From contig NZ_CP060696.1 in the NCBI RefSeq assembly GCF_014467055.1, forward strand, positions 248,001 to 312,000: 64,000 bases of DNA. The letters are read 5' to 3'. A program made the translations under genes and the position numbers. Origin of the DNA: Caproicibacterium amylolyticum (GTDB taxonomy: Bacteria; Bacillota; Clostridia; Oscillospirales; Acutalibacteraceae). Under the pieces are notes generated by a model, which was not told the DNA's origin, did not search any database, and worked only from the letters and a program-made list of their open reading frames with translations. Positions 9,289 to 18,041 of this stretch are shown piece by piece (the stretch's first letter is position 1; each line of letters begins with the position of its first letter).

Positions 9289-9317
9289 ATTTTACCACTC
9301 AATTAAAATATTATCAA
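9289..9317 (-). promoter_or_regulatory. Promoter of the secreted-protein gene
   Basis: On the minus strand there is TTGATA (9317-9312), a 17-nt spacer and TAAAAT (9294-9289), about 45 nt upstream of the start codon. Confidence 0.65.
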
Positions 9318-9406
9318 GAAAATTAGGAAAAATATCATTTGAAATGGAAATAAAGCAATAATTTTCAGAACGTGATTTTGCGGGAAAAAGTAAAAAGGTA
9401 GATTTT

Positions 9407-9901
9407 TTACGACAATAAGAAATGTGCTTCGCGGTTTGCTTTTTGATTATCTTTGCAGACACAGCAAATAACGTAAGGCCCTCTTTGCAGAATGACCGCG
9501 TTTTTCAGCTTGCGTACCTGCACAGCGCGGGCTCCGTCAAAATTGTCACGCTGGAATGCGTAAAACTTTGCGGTGCGTCGCGCAATTTCTTTGGCAGAGT
9601 GGTCATTTTTGGCTCTCCACACAGCGGCGTTTTCGGGGGTAGCACTGCTGCCAATCATCGCGGAAACCTCCTGCGCCTGATGTTCCTCTATACCGTAGTA
9701 TTTGCAGGCGGCGGCTTTGTCCAGTACGGACATTCGCTCTGAAAAGGGAACACGTGCGGCCAAATGCGTCAGCATCTTTTGCGGGGCCATCCCCGTGGCC
9801 GTCTGTGTGTTGACGGCTTTACTGGAATTGCAGGAAGAAAGGCAAGCAAGACAGAACATGGAACCAAGTACGATCATGAGTGCAGCCAGTCTTTTTTTCA
9901 T
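9407..9901 (-). CDS. DUF4358-like lipoprotein
   Basis: This 164-aa lipoprotein candidate has a lipobox LSSC at about residues 21-24 after a hydrophobic signal, so it should be membrane-anchored. The mature region (YYGIEEHQAQEV, a Glu/Lys-rich helix, then RAVQVRKLKNAVILQRGPYVICCV) resembles DUF4358 proteins of Firmicutes, whose function is unknown. The family call is from recall of its pattern. The gene is 29 bp downstream of the M56 peptidase gene and probably in the same operon as blaI and the peptidase. Confidence 0.7.
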   Translation of the reverse strand: MKKRLAALMIVLGSMFCLACLSSCNSSKAVNTQTATGMAPQKMLTHLAARVPFSERMSVLDKAAACKYYGIEEHQAQEVSAMIGSSATPENAAVWRAKNDHSAKEIARRTAKFYAFQRDNFDGARAVQVRKLKNAVILQRGPYVICCVCKDNQKANREAHFLLS

Positions 9902-9930
9902 AAGCTTTTCTCCTCTTTTGCTTTACGGAA

Positions 9931-11307
9931 CTATTCCTCTGGGGCAACCCAGTAAATCCGAATGTGCGTTCCGCGCTGCTTTTGCAGCGACTGCAGAACG
10001 GCACTGCGGCGTGCAGCCGGAACATTATTTTTTACAGCCGTCTGTGCTTCCTGCAGCTGCTGCGGGTCATCCAAATTGTAAATTGTGCTGCTGCTTTCAT
10101 TGGACATCACGATAAATTCGGTGGCTGTGGTTTCAGATGTATCCGTTGGTTCATAAAAAAGGTCGCCGGCAGCATTTTGAATTTTCATGATTGCTCCAGT
10201 GCCGTCATAAACCAAGTACATGCCCGGTTCCGCATTCGGCATGCGGAAAGTTCCGATTGCAGTGCCGGTCATCGGGGCGGTCCCTGTTTCGCCTGCGTCT
10301 TTCGTCAGCAGTGTGCCGCCGTCCGTAGAGACCTGCAGAATTTGGCCTGGTGTACCCCAAAACTGCAGGGAAACGGCTGCCTGCGCACCGGTTGCAAAGG
10401 AAAAACAAACGGTGCCGGCCAGCAGAACTGCGGCAAAGACTGCCACCGCATGGCTGTGTGTATCCTTCATTACAGCAAGGACACGTTCTTTCAGTGCGAT
10501 ACAGCTGAAGCCGCTGCCGGTGGGTGAAAAGGACAGGGAGTGTTCCGTCATGCGAATCAGCATGCCGGCATATTGACTGCGGCAGTCCGCCTGCATCCGG
10601 CTGAGCACCCGCTCGTCACAGGACAGTTCAAGGTCACGGTCGGAAAAGTGGTGAAAAAGCCATACAAACGGATTAAACCAGTGGATGCAGACAGCTGCTG
10701 CCCCCAGCAGCTTCCAAGCGCAGTCGAACCTGCGGATGTGAACCATTTCATGCTCCAAGATACAGGTTAGTGTATCAGTTTCCGTTAAGTCCATTTTCGG
10801 CAGAATGATGCGTGGCCGGAAAAGTCCAACGGTGAAAGGCGTACGTGTTTTATCAGAAAAACAGACTGATAAAGGCCGTCTCAGATGCTGATGCTGAATC
10901 CAGTTGTCCAGAAAAGAACAGTTCTGAATTTGAATGGCATCTGCAAAGCGGCGCAGACTGCCTATATAAAATATGAAAAAGGCTATGGAAAGTCCTGCGG
11001 TGCCGATTCCCCACACCAGCGGCAGTACCGGCATTGCCCCTGAAACAGATGCGGAGGCTGCAGAATCACTGGGCAGCGCGAGTACGGCCGAAGTTGACAG
11101 TGTGGAAGCGTCGGTTTCTCCAAAGGTCAGGGCAAGTGCGTGCGGCAGAATGGGAAGCTGCACAGGCAGCAGCAGCTTTGCCAGGATGAAAGCCCATAAA
11201 ATTACAAACCAAGTTTTTGACAGCCGGTGCAGAGCCGCCAGACGAAGCAGCAGAACCAGCAGGATGAGCACGCCGGCAGTCAGACTGATTAACAGCAGGT
11301 GTTGCAT
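9931..11307 (-). CDS. BlaR1/MecR1-type M56 membrane metallopeptidase
   Basis: In the known system a BlaR1-type sensor in the membrane triggers proteolysis of its BlaI partner. This 458-aa protein has N-terminal transmembrane helices (residues 4-22, 32-50, about 95-118), the zinc motif HEMVH near residue 190, another hydrophobic segment near 290, and an extracellular tail of about 150 aa. The tail is too short for, and does not resemble, the penicillin-binding sensor domain of BlaR1, so the signal need not be a beta-lactam. It starts 12 bp after the blaI-like gene. Confidence 0.88.
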   Translation of the reverse strand: MQHLLLISLTAGVLILLVLLLRLAALHRLSKTWFVILWAFILAKLLLPVQLPILPHALALTFGETDASTLSTSAVLALPSDSAASASVSGAMPVLPLVWGIGTAGLSIAFFIFYIGSLRRFADAIQIQNCSFLDNWIQHQHLRRPLSVCFSDKTRTPFTVGLFRPRIILPKMDLTETDTLTCILEHEMVHIRRFDCAWKLLGAAAVCIHWFNPFVWLFHHFSDRDLELSCDERVLSRMQADCRSQYAGMLIRMTEHSLSFSPTGSGFSCIALKERVLAVMKDTHSHAVAVFAAVLLAGTVCFSFATGAQAAVSLQFWGTPGQILQVSTDGGTLLTKDAGETGTAPMTGTAIGTFRMPNAEPGMYLVYDGTGAIMKIQNAAGDLFYEPTDTSETTATEFIVMSNESSSTIYNLDDPQQLQEAQTAVKNNVPAARRSAVLQSLQKQRGTHIRIYWVAPEE

Positions 11308-11319
11308 AAGCGCTTCTCC

Positions 11320-11673
11320 TTATTCATGTTCCGCTACTATTTTTTTCAGGTCATCTATTTTCTGCTCAGTTATTCCGTGTGCGCGGACAAAGTGTGCGAA
11401 AAAAAGTTCAGCAGAACCGTCAAAGAGCTTGTCAATCAGCTCGTCCGTAGTTTCGTTTTGAATTTCTTCGCGGCTGACCAGCGGTGTGCACAGAAAGGAG
11501 GGGTCGGTGCGCCGCACAGCACCTTTCTTAATACATTTTTTAATAACGGTGTAGGTTGTGTTTTTGTTCCAGCCTGTGTCTTCCACCATGGCGGCGGCAA
11601 GCTGAGCTGCACACATGGGGCCGTTTTTCCACAGTGCTTCCATTACCTTTAATTCAGAGTCAAATAACTTCAT
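11320..11673 (-). CDS. BlaI/MecI/CopY-family transcriptional repressor
   Basis: This 117-aa winged-helix repressor starts MKLFDSELKVMEALWKNGP, typical of the BlaI family, with the recognition region around NTTYTVIKKCIKKGAV. The start at 11673 has CAGGAGA upstream and fits family length; an in-frame ATG 23 codons earlier overlaps the promoter and is rejected. The gene sits first in an operon with the M56 peptidase and the lipoprotein. Its presumed operator (11719-11736) lies inside its own promoter, implying autorepression lifted by the peptidase. Confidence 0.93.
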   Translation of the reverse strand: MKLFDSELKVMEALWKNGPMCAAQLAAAMVEDTGWNKNTTYTVIKKCIKKGAVRRTDPSFLCTPLVSREEIQNETTDELIDKLFDGSAELFFAHFVRAHGITEQKIDDLKKIVAEHE

Positions 11674-11710
11674 GGGGAATCTCCTGTTCTGATAAATTCC
11701 AGTTAACACA

Positions 11711-11739
11711 AGACTATCACAGTAGTAAATTACTGTCAA
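11711..11739 (-). promoter_or_regulatory. Promoter with embedded BlaI-type operator
   Basis: On the minus strand there is TTGACA (11739-11734), a 17-nt spacer and TAGTCT (11716-11711). The spacer carries the dyad ACAGTA-N6-TACTGT at 11719-11736, similar to BlaI/MecI operators with TACA/TGTA half-sites. Repressor binding there would block RNA polymerase directly. Confidence 0.8.
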
Positions 11740-11844
11740 CAAAATTCAAGCAAAGCTGCAGAAATGTAATGAACTGGTTTTGGCATGTTACAGATTCTCT
11801 AATTCCGTCACTATTATGCTGCGAAGATTTTTTGAAAAAACAAT

Positions 11845-11873
11845 TTGACATTTCTGATTTAAACGAGTAAAAT
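11845..11873 (+). promoter_or_regulatory. Promoter of the ilvBNA T-box transcript
   Basis: TTGACA (11845-11850), a 17-nt spacer and TAAAAT (11868-11873) lie immediately upstream of the T-box leader. Confidence 0.8.
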
Positions 11874-11879
11874 GGATAA

Positions 11880-12156
11880 AAAGTTAAATCTGTTGTAATT
11901 GCAGTGAAAGGGACAGCCCGCACGAAACTCCTCTGCAGAGAGCCGCTATTTGGTGAAAGGCGGCGGGGAGCCGTGCGGTCAATCACCCCGGAGCAGGCGG
12001 CCGAAAGCTTCTGTGTCAGTAAGCGCGCCCGGTTTTTCCCCGTTACAGGAAAGCACATTGTTGGATGTGCGTGAGGCCGCTAAGGCGGCAAAAACAGAGT
12101 GGTACCGCGGAAGTTATACTCCCGCCTCTGGGCTTTACCCGGAGGCGGGAGTTTTT
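11880..12156 (+). promoter_or_regulatory. T-box riboswitch leader (isoleucine)
   Basis: The leader contains an AGAGAG stem I element (about 11936), a probable specifier ATC at 11982-11984 (isoleucine), the T-box core AGAGTGGTACCGCGG at 12096-12110 and a strong terminator. The terminator has a 14-bp stem (12119-12132 with 12138-12151), loop CTTTA and five T residues. It precedes ilvB-ilvN-ilvA, so uncharged tRNA-Ile would turn on branched-chain amino acid synthesis. Confidence 0.94.
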
Positions 12157-12194
12157 GTATGTAAGTGCAGCTGTAAGAATGGAGGAATCGCAAG

Positions 12195-13859
12195 ATGTTA
12201 CTGACTGGTGCACAAATTATCATGGAGTGCCTGCTGGAGCAGAAAGTGGATACGGTTTTCGGCTATCCGGGCGGGGCAGTGCTGAATATTTATGACGCAC
12301 TGTATGAATATCGGGACCGCATCAATCATGTGCGCACGGCACATGAGCAGGGCGCGGCCCACGCAGCGGACGGCTACGCGCGCTCTACCGGAAAAGCTGG
12401 TGTCTGCATTGCTACTTCCGGCCCTGGTGCCACCAATCTGGTTACTGGCATTGCAACTGCTTATATGGACAGCGTGCCGGTCGTGGCAATTACCGGCAAT
12501 GTAAATGTGGATTTACTAGGCTTGGATTCCTTTCAGGAAGTGGACATTACCGGCATTACCATGCCGATTACGAAGCATAATTTCCTTGTCAAGCATATCG
12601 AGGACCTTGCGGATGTTCTGCGGCAGGCGTTTCAGATTGCGCAGTCCGGCAGGCCCGGCCCGGTGCTGGTGGATATCCCGAAGGACCTGACCGCCAAAAA
12701 GTATGAGTACCAGAAGCAGGCACCGCTGCCGCTGCTGCCGGTGCATTATCCCTCGGATGAACACCTGCGGCAGGCGGCGCAGATGCTGCAGAACAGCAGG
12801 CAGCCGTTCCTGTATCTGGGCGGCGGTGTTTCCCTTTCCGGCGCGGATAAGGAAGCAGCCGCGTTTGCGGAAAAGCTGGACGCCCCGGTCAGTGCGTCGC
12901 TGATGGCGCAGGGTGCGTTTGATGCGCACAATTCCCGTTATATGGGCATGCTTGGCATGCACGGCACCAAAACGAGCGCGGAAGCCATTAAAAACTGCGA
13001 TTTGTTTGTGGCGGTAGGCACCCGCTTTTCTGACCGTGTGCTGTGTAACGCGGGGCTGTTTGCACGCAACTGCCCGATTTTGCAGATCGATATTGACGCG
13101 GCGGAATTCAATAAAAATATTGATGTGGACCTGCGGCTGGAGGGTGATGCCCGTCAGGTGCTGACCGGCCTGCTTTCCCTGCTGCCGCAGCAGAACCATG
13201 CCGCGTGGATGGAGCAGGTGCATGCGTGGCAGAAAGCATATCCGCTGACGCAGGCCGCCGAAGCGGGCGTGCTGCCCAAAGATGTGCTGGAAACGCTGGA
13301 TAAGCTGACAGACTCCAATGCAATTTTGACCACCGAAGTCGGTCAGCACCAGATGTGGGCGGCGCAGTTCTACAAATTCCGCCGGCCGCGGCAGTTCCTG
13401 ACCTCCGGCGGATTAGGTACCATGGGGTACGGCCTCGGCGCGGCGCTGGGTGCACAGGCAGGCAATCCAAAAGCAAAAGTCATCAATGTCGCCGGGGACG
13501 GCGGCCTGCACATGAACTGCAACGAGCTTGCCACAGTGGCACATTACAGCCTGCCGGTCGTGGAACTGCTGCTGAACAATTCCGTGCTGGGCATGGTGCG
13601 GCAGTGGCAGAAGCTTTTTTACGACAACCGTTTTTCCCAGACAACATTGGACACCAACACCGATTTCTGCAAGTTGGCGGAGGCGTTTGGTGTGAAAGCA
13701 TACCGCATTAAAACAAAAGAGGAAATCGAGCCGACGCTGAAAGAAGCGCTGGCACAGCAGGGGCCGGTGCTGGTAGACTGCTGGGTAGATAAAGATGTAA
13801 ACGTGCTGCCGATGGTTCCCGCAGGCGCCAGCGTGGAAGACCCGATGCTGGAAATGTGA
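12195..13859 (+). CDS. ilvB: Acetolactate synthase, large (catalytic) subunit
   Basis: This ThDP enzyme condenses pyruvate with pyruvate or 2-oxobutyrate, the first common step of Ile/Val/Leu synthesis. The 554-aa protein has the N-terminal ThDP segment with the catalytic Glu in AHEQGAAHAADGYAR, a central domain, and the C-terminal ThDP/Mg2+ motif GDGGLHMNCNEL with the following NN. Length is typical. GGAGGAA precedes the start at a good distance. It is the first gene behind the isoleucine T-box, followed after 28 bp by its regulatory subunit. Confidence 0.97.
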   Translation: MLLTGAQIIMECLLEQKVDTVFGYPGGAVLNIYDALYEYRDRINHVRTAHEQGAAHAADGYARSTGKAGVCIATSGPGATNLVTGIATAYMDSVPVVAITGNVNVDLLGLDSFQEVDITGITMPITKHNFLVKHIEDLADVLRQAFQIAQSGRPGPVLVDIPKDLTAKKYEYQKQAPLPLLPVHYPSDEHLRQAAQMLQNSRQPFLYLGGGVSLSGADKEAAAFAEKLDAPVSASLMAQGAFDAHNSRYMGMLGMHGTKTSAEAIKNCDLFVAVGTRFSDRVLCNAGLFARNCPILQIDIDAAEFNKNIDVDLRLEGDARQVLTGLLSLLPQQNHAAWMEQVHAWQKAYPLTQAAEAGVLPKDVLETLDKLTDSNAILTTEVGQHQMWAAQFYKFRRPRQFLTSGGLGTMGYGLGAALGAQAGNPKAKVINVAGDGGLHMNCNELATVAHYSLPVVELLLNNSVLGMVRQWQKLFYDNRFSQTTLDTNTDFCKLAEAFGVKAYRIKTKEEIEPTLKEALAQQGPVLVDCWVDKDVNVLPMVPAGASVEDPMLEM

Positions 13860-13887
13860 CCGCGAAACGGACAGGAGTGTGAGTGCC

Positions 13888-14379
13888 ATGTATGAAGATA
13901 AAAATGAAAAAGAATATGTCCTTTCGATTCTGGCGAAAAACAACCCCGGCGTGCTGCTGCGGATTTCCGGGTTGTTCAGCCGCCGCTGCTACAACATCCT
14001 TTCTATTGTTGCCTGCCAGACCGAGGATACCGATTATTCGCGTATTCTGATTGTTGTTGCCGGGGATGACCGCATTATCCGACAGGTTGACAAACAGGTC
14101 AGCAAACTGGTGGATGTGGAAAATGTGACGGTGCTGGAGCGCGAGCATGCAGTAATCCGTGAACATTTGCTGCTGAAAGTCAGCCGTACCCCGCAGACCA
14201 GCGAAAAACTGGTGGAACTTGCAAATGTGTTTCGTGCCAATATTTTAAACGTGGACCCGGAATCCATGATTTTGGAGCTGACCGGAGATGCGGCAACCAT
14301 CAATTCCTTTATTGAACTTGCCCAGCCGTATGGTGTGCTGCAGATTTTGCGCACCGGCGCCATGGCGATGGGAAAATAA
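13888..14379 (+). CDS. ilvN: Acetolactate synthase, small (regulatory) subunit
   Basis: This 163-aa protein has an N-terminal ACT domain (YVLSILAKNNPGVLLRISGLF...) that binds valine or another branched-chain amino acid for feedback control, followed by the conserved C-terminal domain. The ATG at 13888 is chosen because AGGAG lies at a normal distance; an in-frame GTG at 13879 is too close to that box. It pairs with ilvB in the same operon. Confidence 0.95.
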   Translation: MYEDKNEKEYVLSILAKNNPGVLLRISGLFSRRCYNILSIVACQTEDTDYSRILIVVAGDDRIIRQVDKQVSKLVDVENVTVLEREHAVIREHLLLKVSRTPQTSEKLVELANVFRANILNVDPESMILELTGDAATINSFIELAQPYGVLQILRTGAMAMGK

Positions 14380-14462
14380 GGCTGTACCGCTGCTGCTGAT
14401 ATTATATAGCATATTTGATTGAAAATGAATTGTAATTGATTTTACAGAAAGAAGGCATTTTT

Positions 14463-15659
14463 GTGCTGACACTTGACAAAGTTTATCACGCGGCTTTCGT
14501 TTTAAAAGAGGTTGCCCGCAGAACGGACCTGATTCCCGCACCGAAGCTTTCGGAGGACTGCGACGTTTACCTGAAGACTGAGAACCTGCAGGTGACCGGC
14601 TCCTTTAAAGTGCGCGGTGCGTACTACAAAATCAGCCAGCTGACCGAAGAAGAAAAGAAAAAAGGCGTTATCGCCTGTTCAGCAGGCAACCATGCGCAGG
14701 GCGTGGCTCTTGCCGCACAGCACAACGGTATTGATGCACTCATCTGTGTTCCAGCGACTGCACCAATCAGCAAGGTGGAAGCAACCAAAAGCTACGGCGC
14801 GCAGGTTTGCCTGGTTCCCGGTGTATATGACGACGCACACAACAAAGCAGAGCAGCTGCAAAAGGAGACCGGCCGCACGATGATTCATCCGTTTGATGAC
14901 CCGGATGTGATTGCCGGCCAAGGCACGATTGGATTGGAACTGCTGGAGCAGCTGCCGGATATGGACGCGGTTATTGTTCCGGTCGGCGGCGGCGGACTGC
15001 TTTCCGGCATTGCGTTTACTGTAAAGTCACTCAACCCGAACTGCAAGGTTTACGGTGTGCAGGCAGAGGGTGCCCCCAGCATGGTTTCTTCCCTGAAAGA
15101 CGGCAAACCGGAAGAACTGGAGCAGGTGCATACTTTTGCGGACGGCATTGCTGTGAAATGCCCCGGTGACCTTACTTACAAACTGTGCAAAAAGTATGTG
15201 GATAGTGTGGTAACAGTCAGTGAGGATGAAATCGCTGCTGCAGTGCTGGCACTGATTGAACAGCACAAGCTGATTACCGAGGGCGCGGGCGCCGTTCCCG
15301 TAGCGGCAGTTATGGCGGGCAAGCTGGATTTGAAAGGCAAAAAAGTCGCCTGCGTGCTTTCCGGCGGCAATATTGATGTGACAATTCTCAGCAAGGTTAT
15401 CAGCCGTGGCCTGCTGAAAGCCGGACGCAACACCGACTTGACCATCAGCCTGATGGACCGCCCCGGCGAGCTGAAAGAAATTTCCGCGATTATCGCCGAC
15501 CTTGGCGGCAATGTAGTCAGCGTGTTCCACGACCGCGCCGATGAGGACTCTGAAGTTGCCGGATGCTACCTGAAAATCCGCATGGAAACCCGCAACTGGG
15601 AACATGTTCGCCAAATTCGCAAGGCGATTGCGGATGCGGGTTACCATATCTGCGATTAA
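14463..15659 (+). CDS. ilvA: Threonine ammonia-lyase (threonine deaminase) with C-terminal ACT domain
   Basis: This PLP enzyme converts threonine to 2-oxobutyrate, the isoleucine precursor. The 398-aa protein has the PLP lysine in SFKVRGAYYK (about residue 50), the phosphate loop VGGGGLLSG, and a C-terminal ACT-like segment (LMDRPGELKEISAII, about 325 onward). This is the short, single-ACT form. A GTG start at 14463 is chosen because AGAAAGAAGG precedes it. It follows ilvBN behind the isoleucine T-box, which supports a biosynthetic role. Confidence 0.93.
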   Translation: MLTLDKVYHAAFVLKEVARRTDLIPAPKLSEDCDVYLKTENLQVTGSFKVRGAYYKISQLTEEEKKKGVIACSAGNHAQGVALAAQHNGIDALICVPATAPISKVEATKSYGAQVCLVPGVYDDAHNKAEQLQKETGRTMIHPFDDPDVIAGQGTIGLELLEQLPDMDAVIVPVGGGGLLSGIAFTVKSLNPNCKVYGVQAEGAPSMVSSLKDGKPEELEQVHTFADGIAVKCPGDLTYKLCKKYVDSVVTVSEDEIAAAVLALIEQHKLITEGAGAVPVAAVMAGKLDLKGKKVACVLSGGNIDVTILSKVISRGLLKAGRNTDLTISLMDRPGELKEISAIIADLGGNVVSVFHDRADEDSEVAGCYLKIRMETRNWEHVRQIRKAIADAGYHICD

Positions 15660-15726
15660 TTTGGTTTACAAGTTTGAGTGGACCGAACTGGCCGCGGCCC
15701 GCTCCATTGTGATTACGATAAGCTCC

Positions 15727-15773
15727 AAAAAGGAAACCGCTGCAGTTTTTACACTGTGGCGGTTTCCTTTTTA
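15727..15773. terminator. Bidirectional terminator, ilvA / flippase
   Basis: AAAAGGAAACCGC (15728-15740) pairs with GCGGTTTCCTTTT (15759-15771), flanked by A and T tracts. It separates the convergent ilvA and flippase genes. Confidence 0.85.
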
Positions 15774-17111
15774 TGCAGGCAGTAAAAATGTAAAAGCTGC
15801 GTACAAAATGACCGCGCCAAAGGCGGGCAGCAGCACCCAAAACGGTGAGACTTCCACCTCCGCAACTTTCAACAGGCGCGAAATGCTAAGCGTGGCGTTG
15901 AAGATTTCACTTAAAAACAACAGCAGGATGTATCCCATCAAGCCAAGATGCGGCAGTACCAACGCACACCAAGCTACCCTCATGCAGGCGTCAACAATGT
16001 TGTAAAACAGAGAGTAGGACTGCTGGTCAAGCCCCTTGAGCATGCCGTCCACTACGCTGTCCACATACATCAGCGGCATCAGCGGTGCCATCATGCGCAG
16101 CAAAAAGGCGCCGTCAGAATTGCCGTAAAACATATGGCACAGCGGCACAGCAAATGCCGCGATGAATGCCGCTGCCGCAAAGGAAAAACACAGTGTCAGC
16201 CGGAAAGCGCGCCCTGCCACCAGCTGAATGCGTACTTTACGTCCACTGGCGCAGCAGCGGGCGAGTTCCGGCACCAGCAGCGTAATTGCGGCGGTGAGGA
16301 TTGCATTGGGAAACAGCAGTACCGGCAGCACCATGCCCTGTACTAAACCGTATTGTGCCAGCGCACCGGTCACGCTGGACTGGGCGGCAAGTCCGCGCGG
16401 AATCAACAGATTTTCAACGGCAAACAGCAGGCTGCGCAGACCGGTACCGCCGATGACCGGCCCGCCGATGCGTGCGGCTTCTTTCCAAGGGGCAGGTGCG
16501 CTGGTCTCGGCCGGTGCATGGCGGATGTACCGGCGCAGGTATGCAATAAGCATGAACAGGCAGGAACAGCCCTCCGAAAGCGTCGAGGCCAGCATCAGCG
16601 CGGTCAGCGGGTTGCCCATACGCTGCACCAGCACGATACTCAGGGCAATCCCCGCTGCCTGCTCCAGCAGCTCCGCTGTCATGGGGGCGCCGGTGTGCCC
16701 CTCTGCAACAAAACAGCCCTTGAGCGTTGCCGCAACGGCAATGCACGGCAAGCCGGGAATCAGCACGCGCAGAGGGGTTGTGCCGCCAAGTGTTGAGGCG
16801 AGCATGGGTGCGCAGAAGTACAGCCCGATTCCAGCAGCAGTGCTGACGGCAAGGCTCAGCAGCATACAGCGGCGCAGGGTTTTGCGGTTTGGACCGCGTT
16901 CCGCCGTCAGGCGGGTGGCGGCAAAGTTTGCACCGGAGGCCGAAAGTACGACTCCAAGGGAAAAAACAGAAAAAATCAGCTGGTAAATGCCCATCTGCAC
17001 CGAGCCGAGCGCGTCACACACCCAGCCCTTGAACCAGATGCCGGAAAGCCGCAGTGCGGTGCTTTCCAGTGTCAGCCAACAAGTGTTTCTGATAAATGCA
17101 CTTTTGTTCAT
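15771..17111 (-). CDS. SpoVB/MATE-like polysaccharide flippase
   Basis: This 446-aa polytopic membrane protein of the MOP superfamily has about 12-14 hydrophobic segments along its length. The N-terminus (LTLESTALRLSGIWFKGWVCDALGSVQMGIYQLIF) resembles SpoVB and related lipid-linked oligosaccharide flippases. SpoVB family members act in sporulation cortex or cell-wall precursor export. No sporulation gene is adjacent, so the exact role is open. The ATG at 17111 is preferred over a GTG six bases upstream because GGGAGG sits 7 nt before it. The last codons run into the shared terminator. Confidence 0.82.
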   Translation of the reverse strand: MNKSAFIRNTCWLTLESTALRLSGIWFKGWVCDALGSVQMGIYQLIFSVFSLGVVLSASGANFAATRLTAERGPNRKTLRRCMLLSLAVSTAAGIGLYFCAPMLASTLGGTTPLRVLIPGLPCIAVAATLKGCFVAEGHTGAPMTAELLEQAAGIALSIVLVQRMGNPLTALMLASTLSEGCSCLFMLIAYLRRYIRHAPAETSAPAPWKEAARIGGPVIGGTGLRSLLFAVENLLIPRGLAAQSSVTGALAQYGLVQGMVLPVLLFPNAILTAAITLLVPELARCCASGRKVRIQLVAGRAFRLTLCFSFAAAAFIAAFAVPLCHMFYGNSDGAFLLRMMAPLMPLMYVDSVVDGMLKGLDQQSYSLFYNIVDACMRVAWCALVLPHLGLMGYILLLFLSEIFNATLSISRLLKVAEVEVSPFWVLLPAFGAVILYAAFTFLLPA

Positions 17112-17148
17112 CCGCACGCCTCCCTTTGGACATCCTCCTTTATATATA

Positions 17149-17177
17149 TTGAAAAGCAGCGGGCGGCATGATAAAAT
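17149..17177 (+). promoter_or_regulatory. Promoter of the TauE/SafE gene
   Basis: TTGAAA (17149-17154), a 17-nt spacer and TAAAAT (17172-17177). The spacer end GGCATGA resembles that of the next promoter (17972-18000). Confidence 0.7.
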
Positions 17178-17229
17178 ATCCTGCGGGTTTCGCGGTGAAA
17201 TTACGGGCGAAACAGGGAGAATGAAAACA

Positions 17230-17961
17230 ATGCTGTATGCAGTGATGATTCCGGCCGTTATTTGTGCCTATTTGGTTAAGGGAATGTGCGGCTTTGCAAA
17301 TACTTTGGTATTCAGTACCATGATGAGCTTTACGGCAAACAATGTGCAGATTTCGCCGTTGGAGCTGGTGGTAGGGTATCCGTCCAATCTCATTTTGACG
17401 GTTAAAAACAAAAAGCAGCTTTCAGCAAGGGTTTGGGTGCCGCTTGCCCTGTTTGTCCTCCTGGGCAATCTGCCGGGCATTTTTCTGCTGAAAAACGGGG
17501 ATACGCGCATGATTAAATTCATTTTCGGATTCATTATCGTGTTCCTTGCCGCGGAAATGTTTTTGCGGGAGCGTCAGAAAGAGCAGAAGCCTGCAAATCC
17601 GGTTCTGCTAGGCATCATCGGTGTGTGCTCCGGTGTGATGTGCGGTTTGTTTGGCATCGGTGCGCTGTTGGCGGCTTATGTTGGCCGCACAACGGACAGC
17701 AGCGGCGCGTTTAAAGGCAACCTCGGTATTGTCTTTTTGATTGAAAACACATTCAGAATCATTGTGTATTCAGTAACCGGAATCCTCACGCTGCAAATTC
17801 TGCGGCAGGCGGCGCTGCTGCTGCCGTTTATGGCGTTGGGGCTTTTTGCGGGCATGAAGCTTGCAAAAAGTGTGCATGAAAAGACGGTGAAAACAGCAGT
17901 TATCCTCATGCTGGCACTTTCCGGCGTTTCACTGATTGTCAGCAACCTTGCGGCGCTGTAA
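17230..17961 (+). CDS. TauE/SafE family sulfite/organosulfonate-type exporter
   Basis: This membrane protein of about 243 aa has some eight hydrophobic segments, with the TauE/SafE pattern of two repeated halves (KGMCGFANTLVFSTMMSF near the N-terminus and SGVMCGLFGIGALLAAYV in the second half). Members export small sulfur compounds or other anions; the substrate here is unknown. The ATG at 17230 has GGAG at a 10-nt spacing, while an ATG at 17221 is only 1 nt away from it; both are possible. It has its own promoter. Confidence 0.85.
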   Translation: MLYAVMIPAVICAYLVKGMCGFANTLVFSTMMSFTANNVQISPLELVVGYPSNLILTVKNKKQLSARVWVPLALFVLLGNLPGIFLLKNGDTRMIKFIFGFIIVFLAAEMFLRERQKEQKPANPVLLGIIGVCSGVMCGLFGIGALLAAYVGRTTDSSGAFKGNLGIVFLIENTFRIIVYSVTGILTLQILRQAALLLPFMALGLFAGMKLAKSVHEKTVKTAVILMLALSGVSLIVSNLAAL

Positions 17962-17971
17962 TGTACGTGTG

Positions 17972-18000
17972 TTGAAAAAAGCTGGTCAGCATGATAAGAT
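17972..18000 (+). promoter_or_regulatory. Promoter of the PNPOx-like gene
   Basis: TTGAAA (17972-17977), a 17-nt spacer and TAAGAT (17995-18000), upstream of the gene at 18042 and possibly also driving prmA. Confidence 0.7.
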
Positions 18001-18041
18001 AGAAACATAAAATTGCTATACGCTGATATTGGGAGGGAGAA

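Noticed and set aside
11950..12204. 84-aa frame in the ilvB leader
   Set aside because: It overlaps the specifier, T-box core and terminator of the riboswitch and has no family resemblance.
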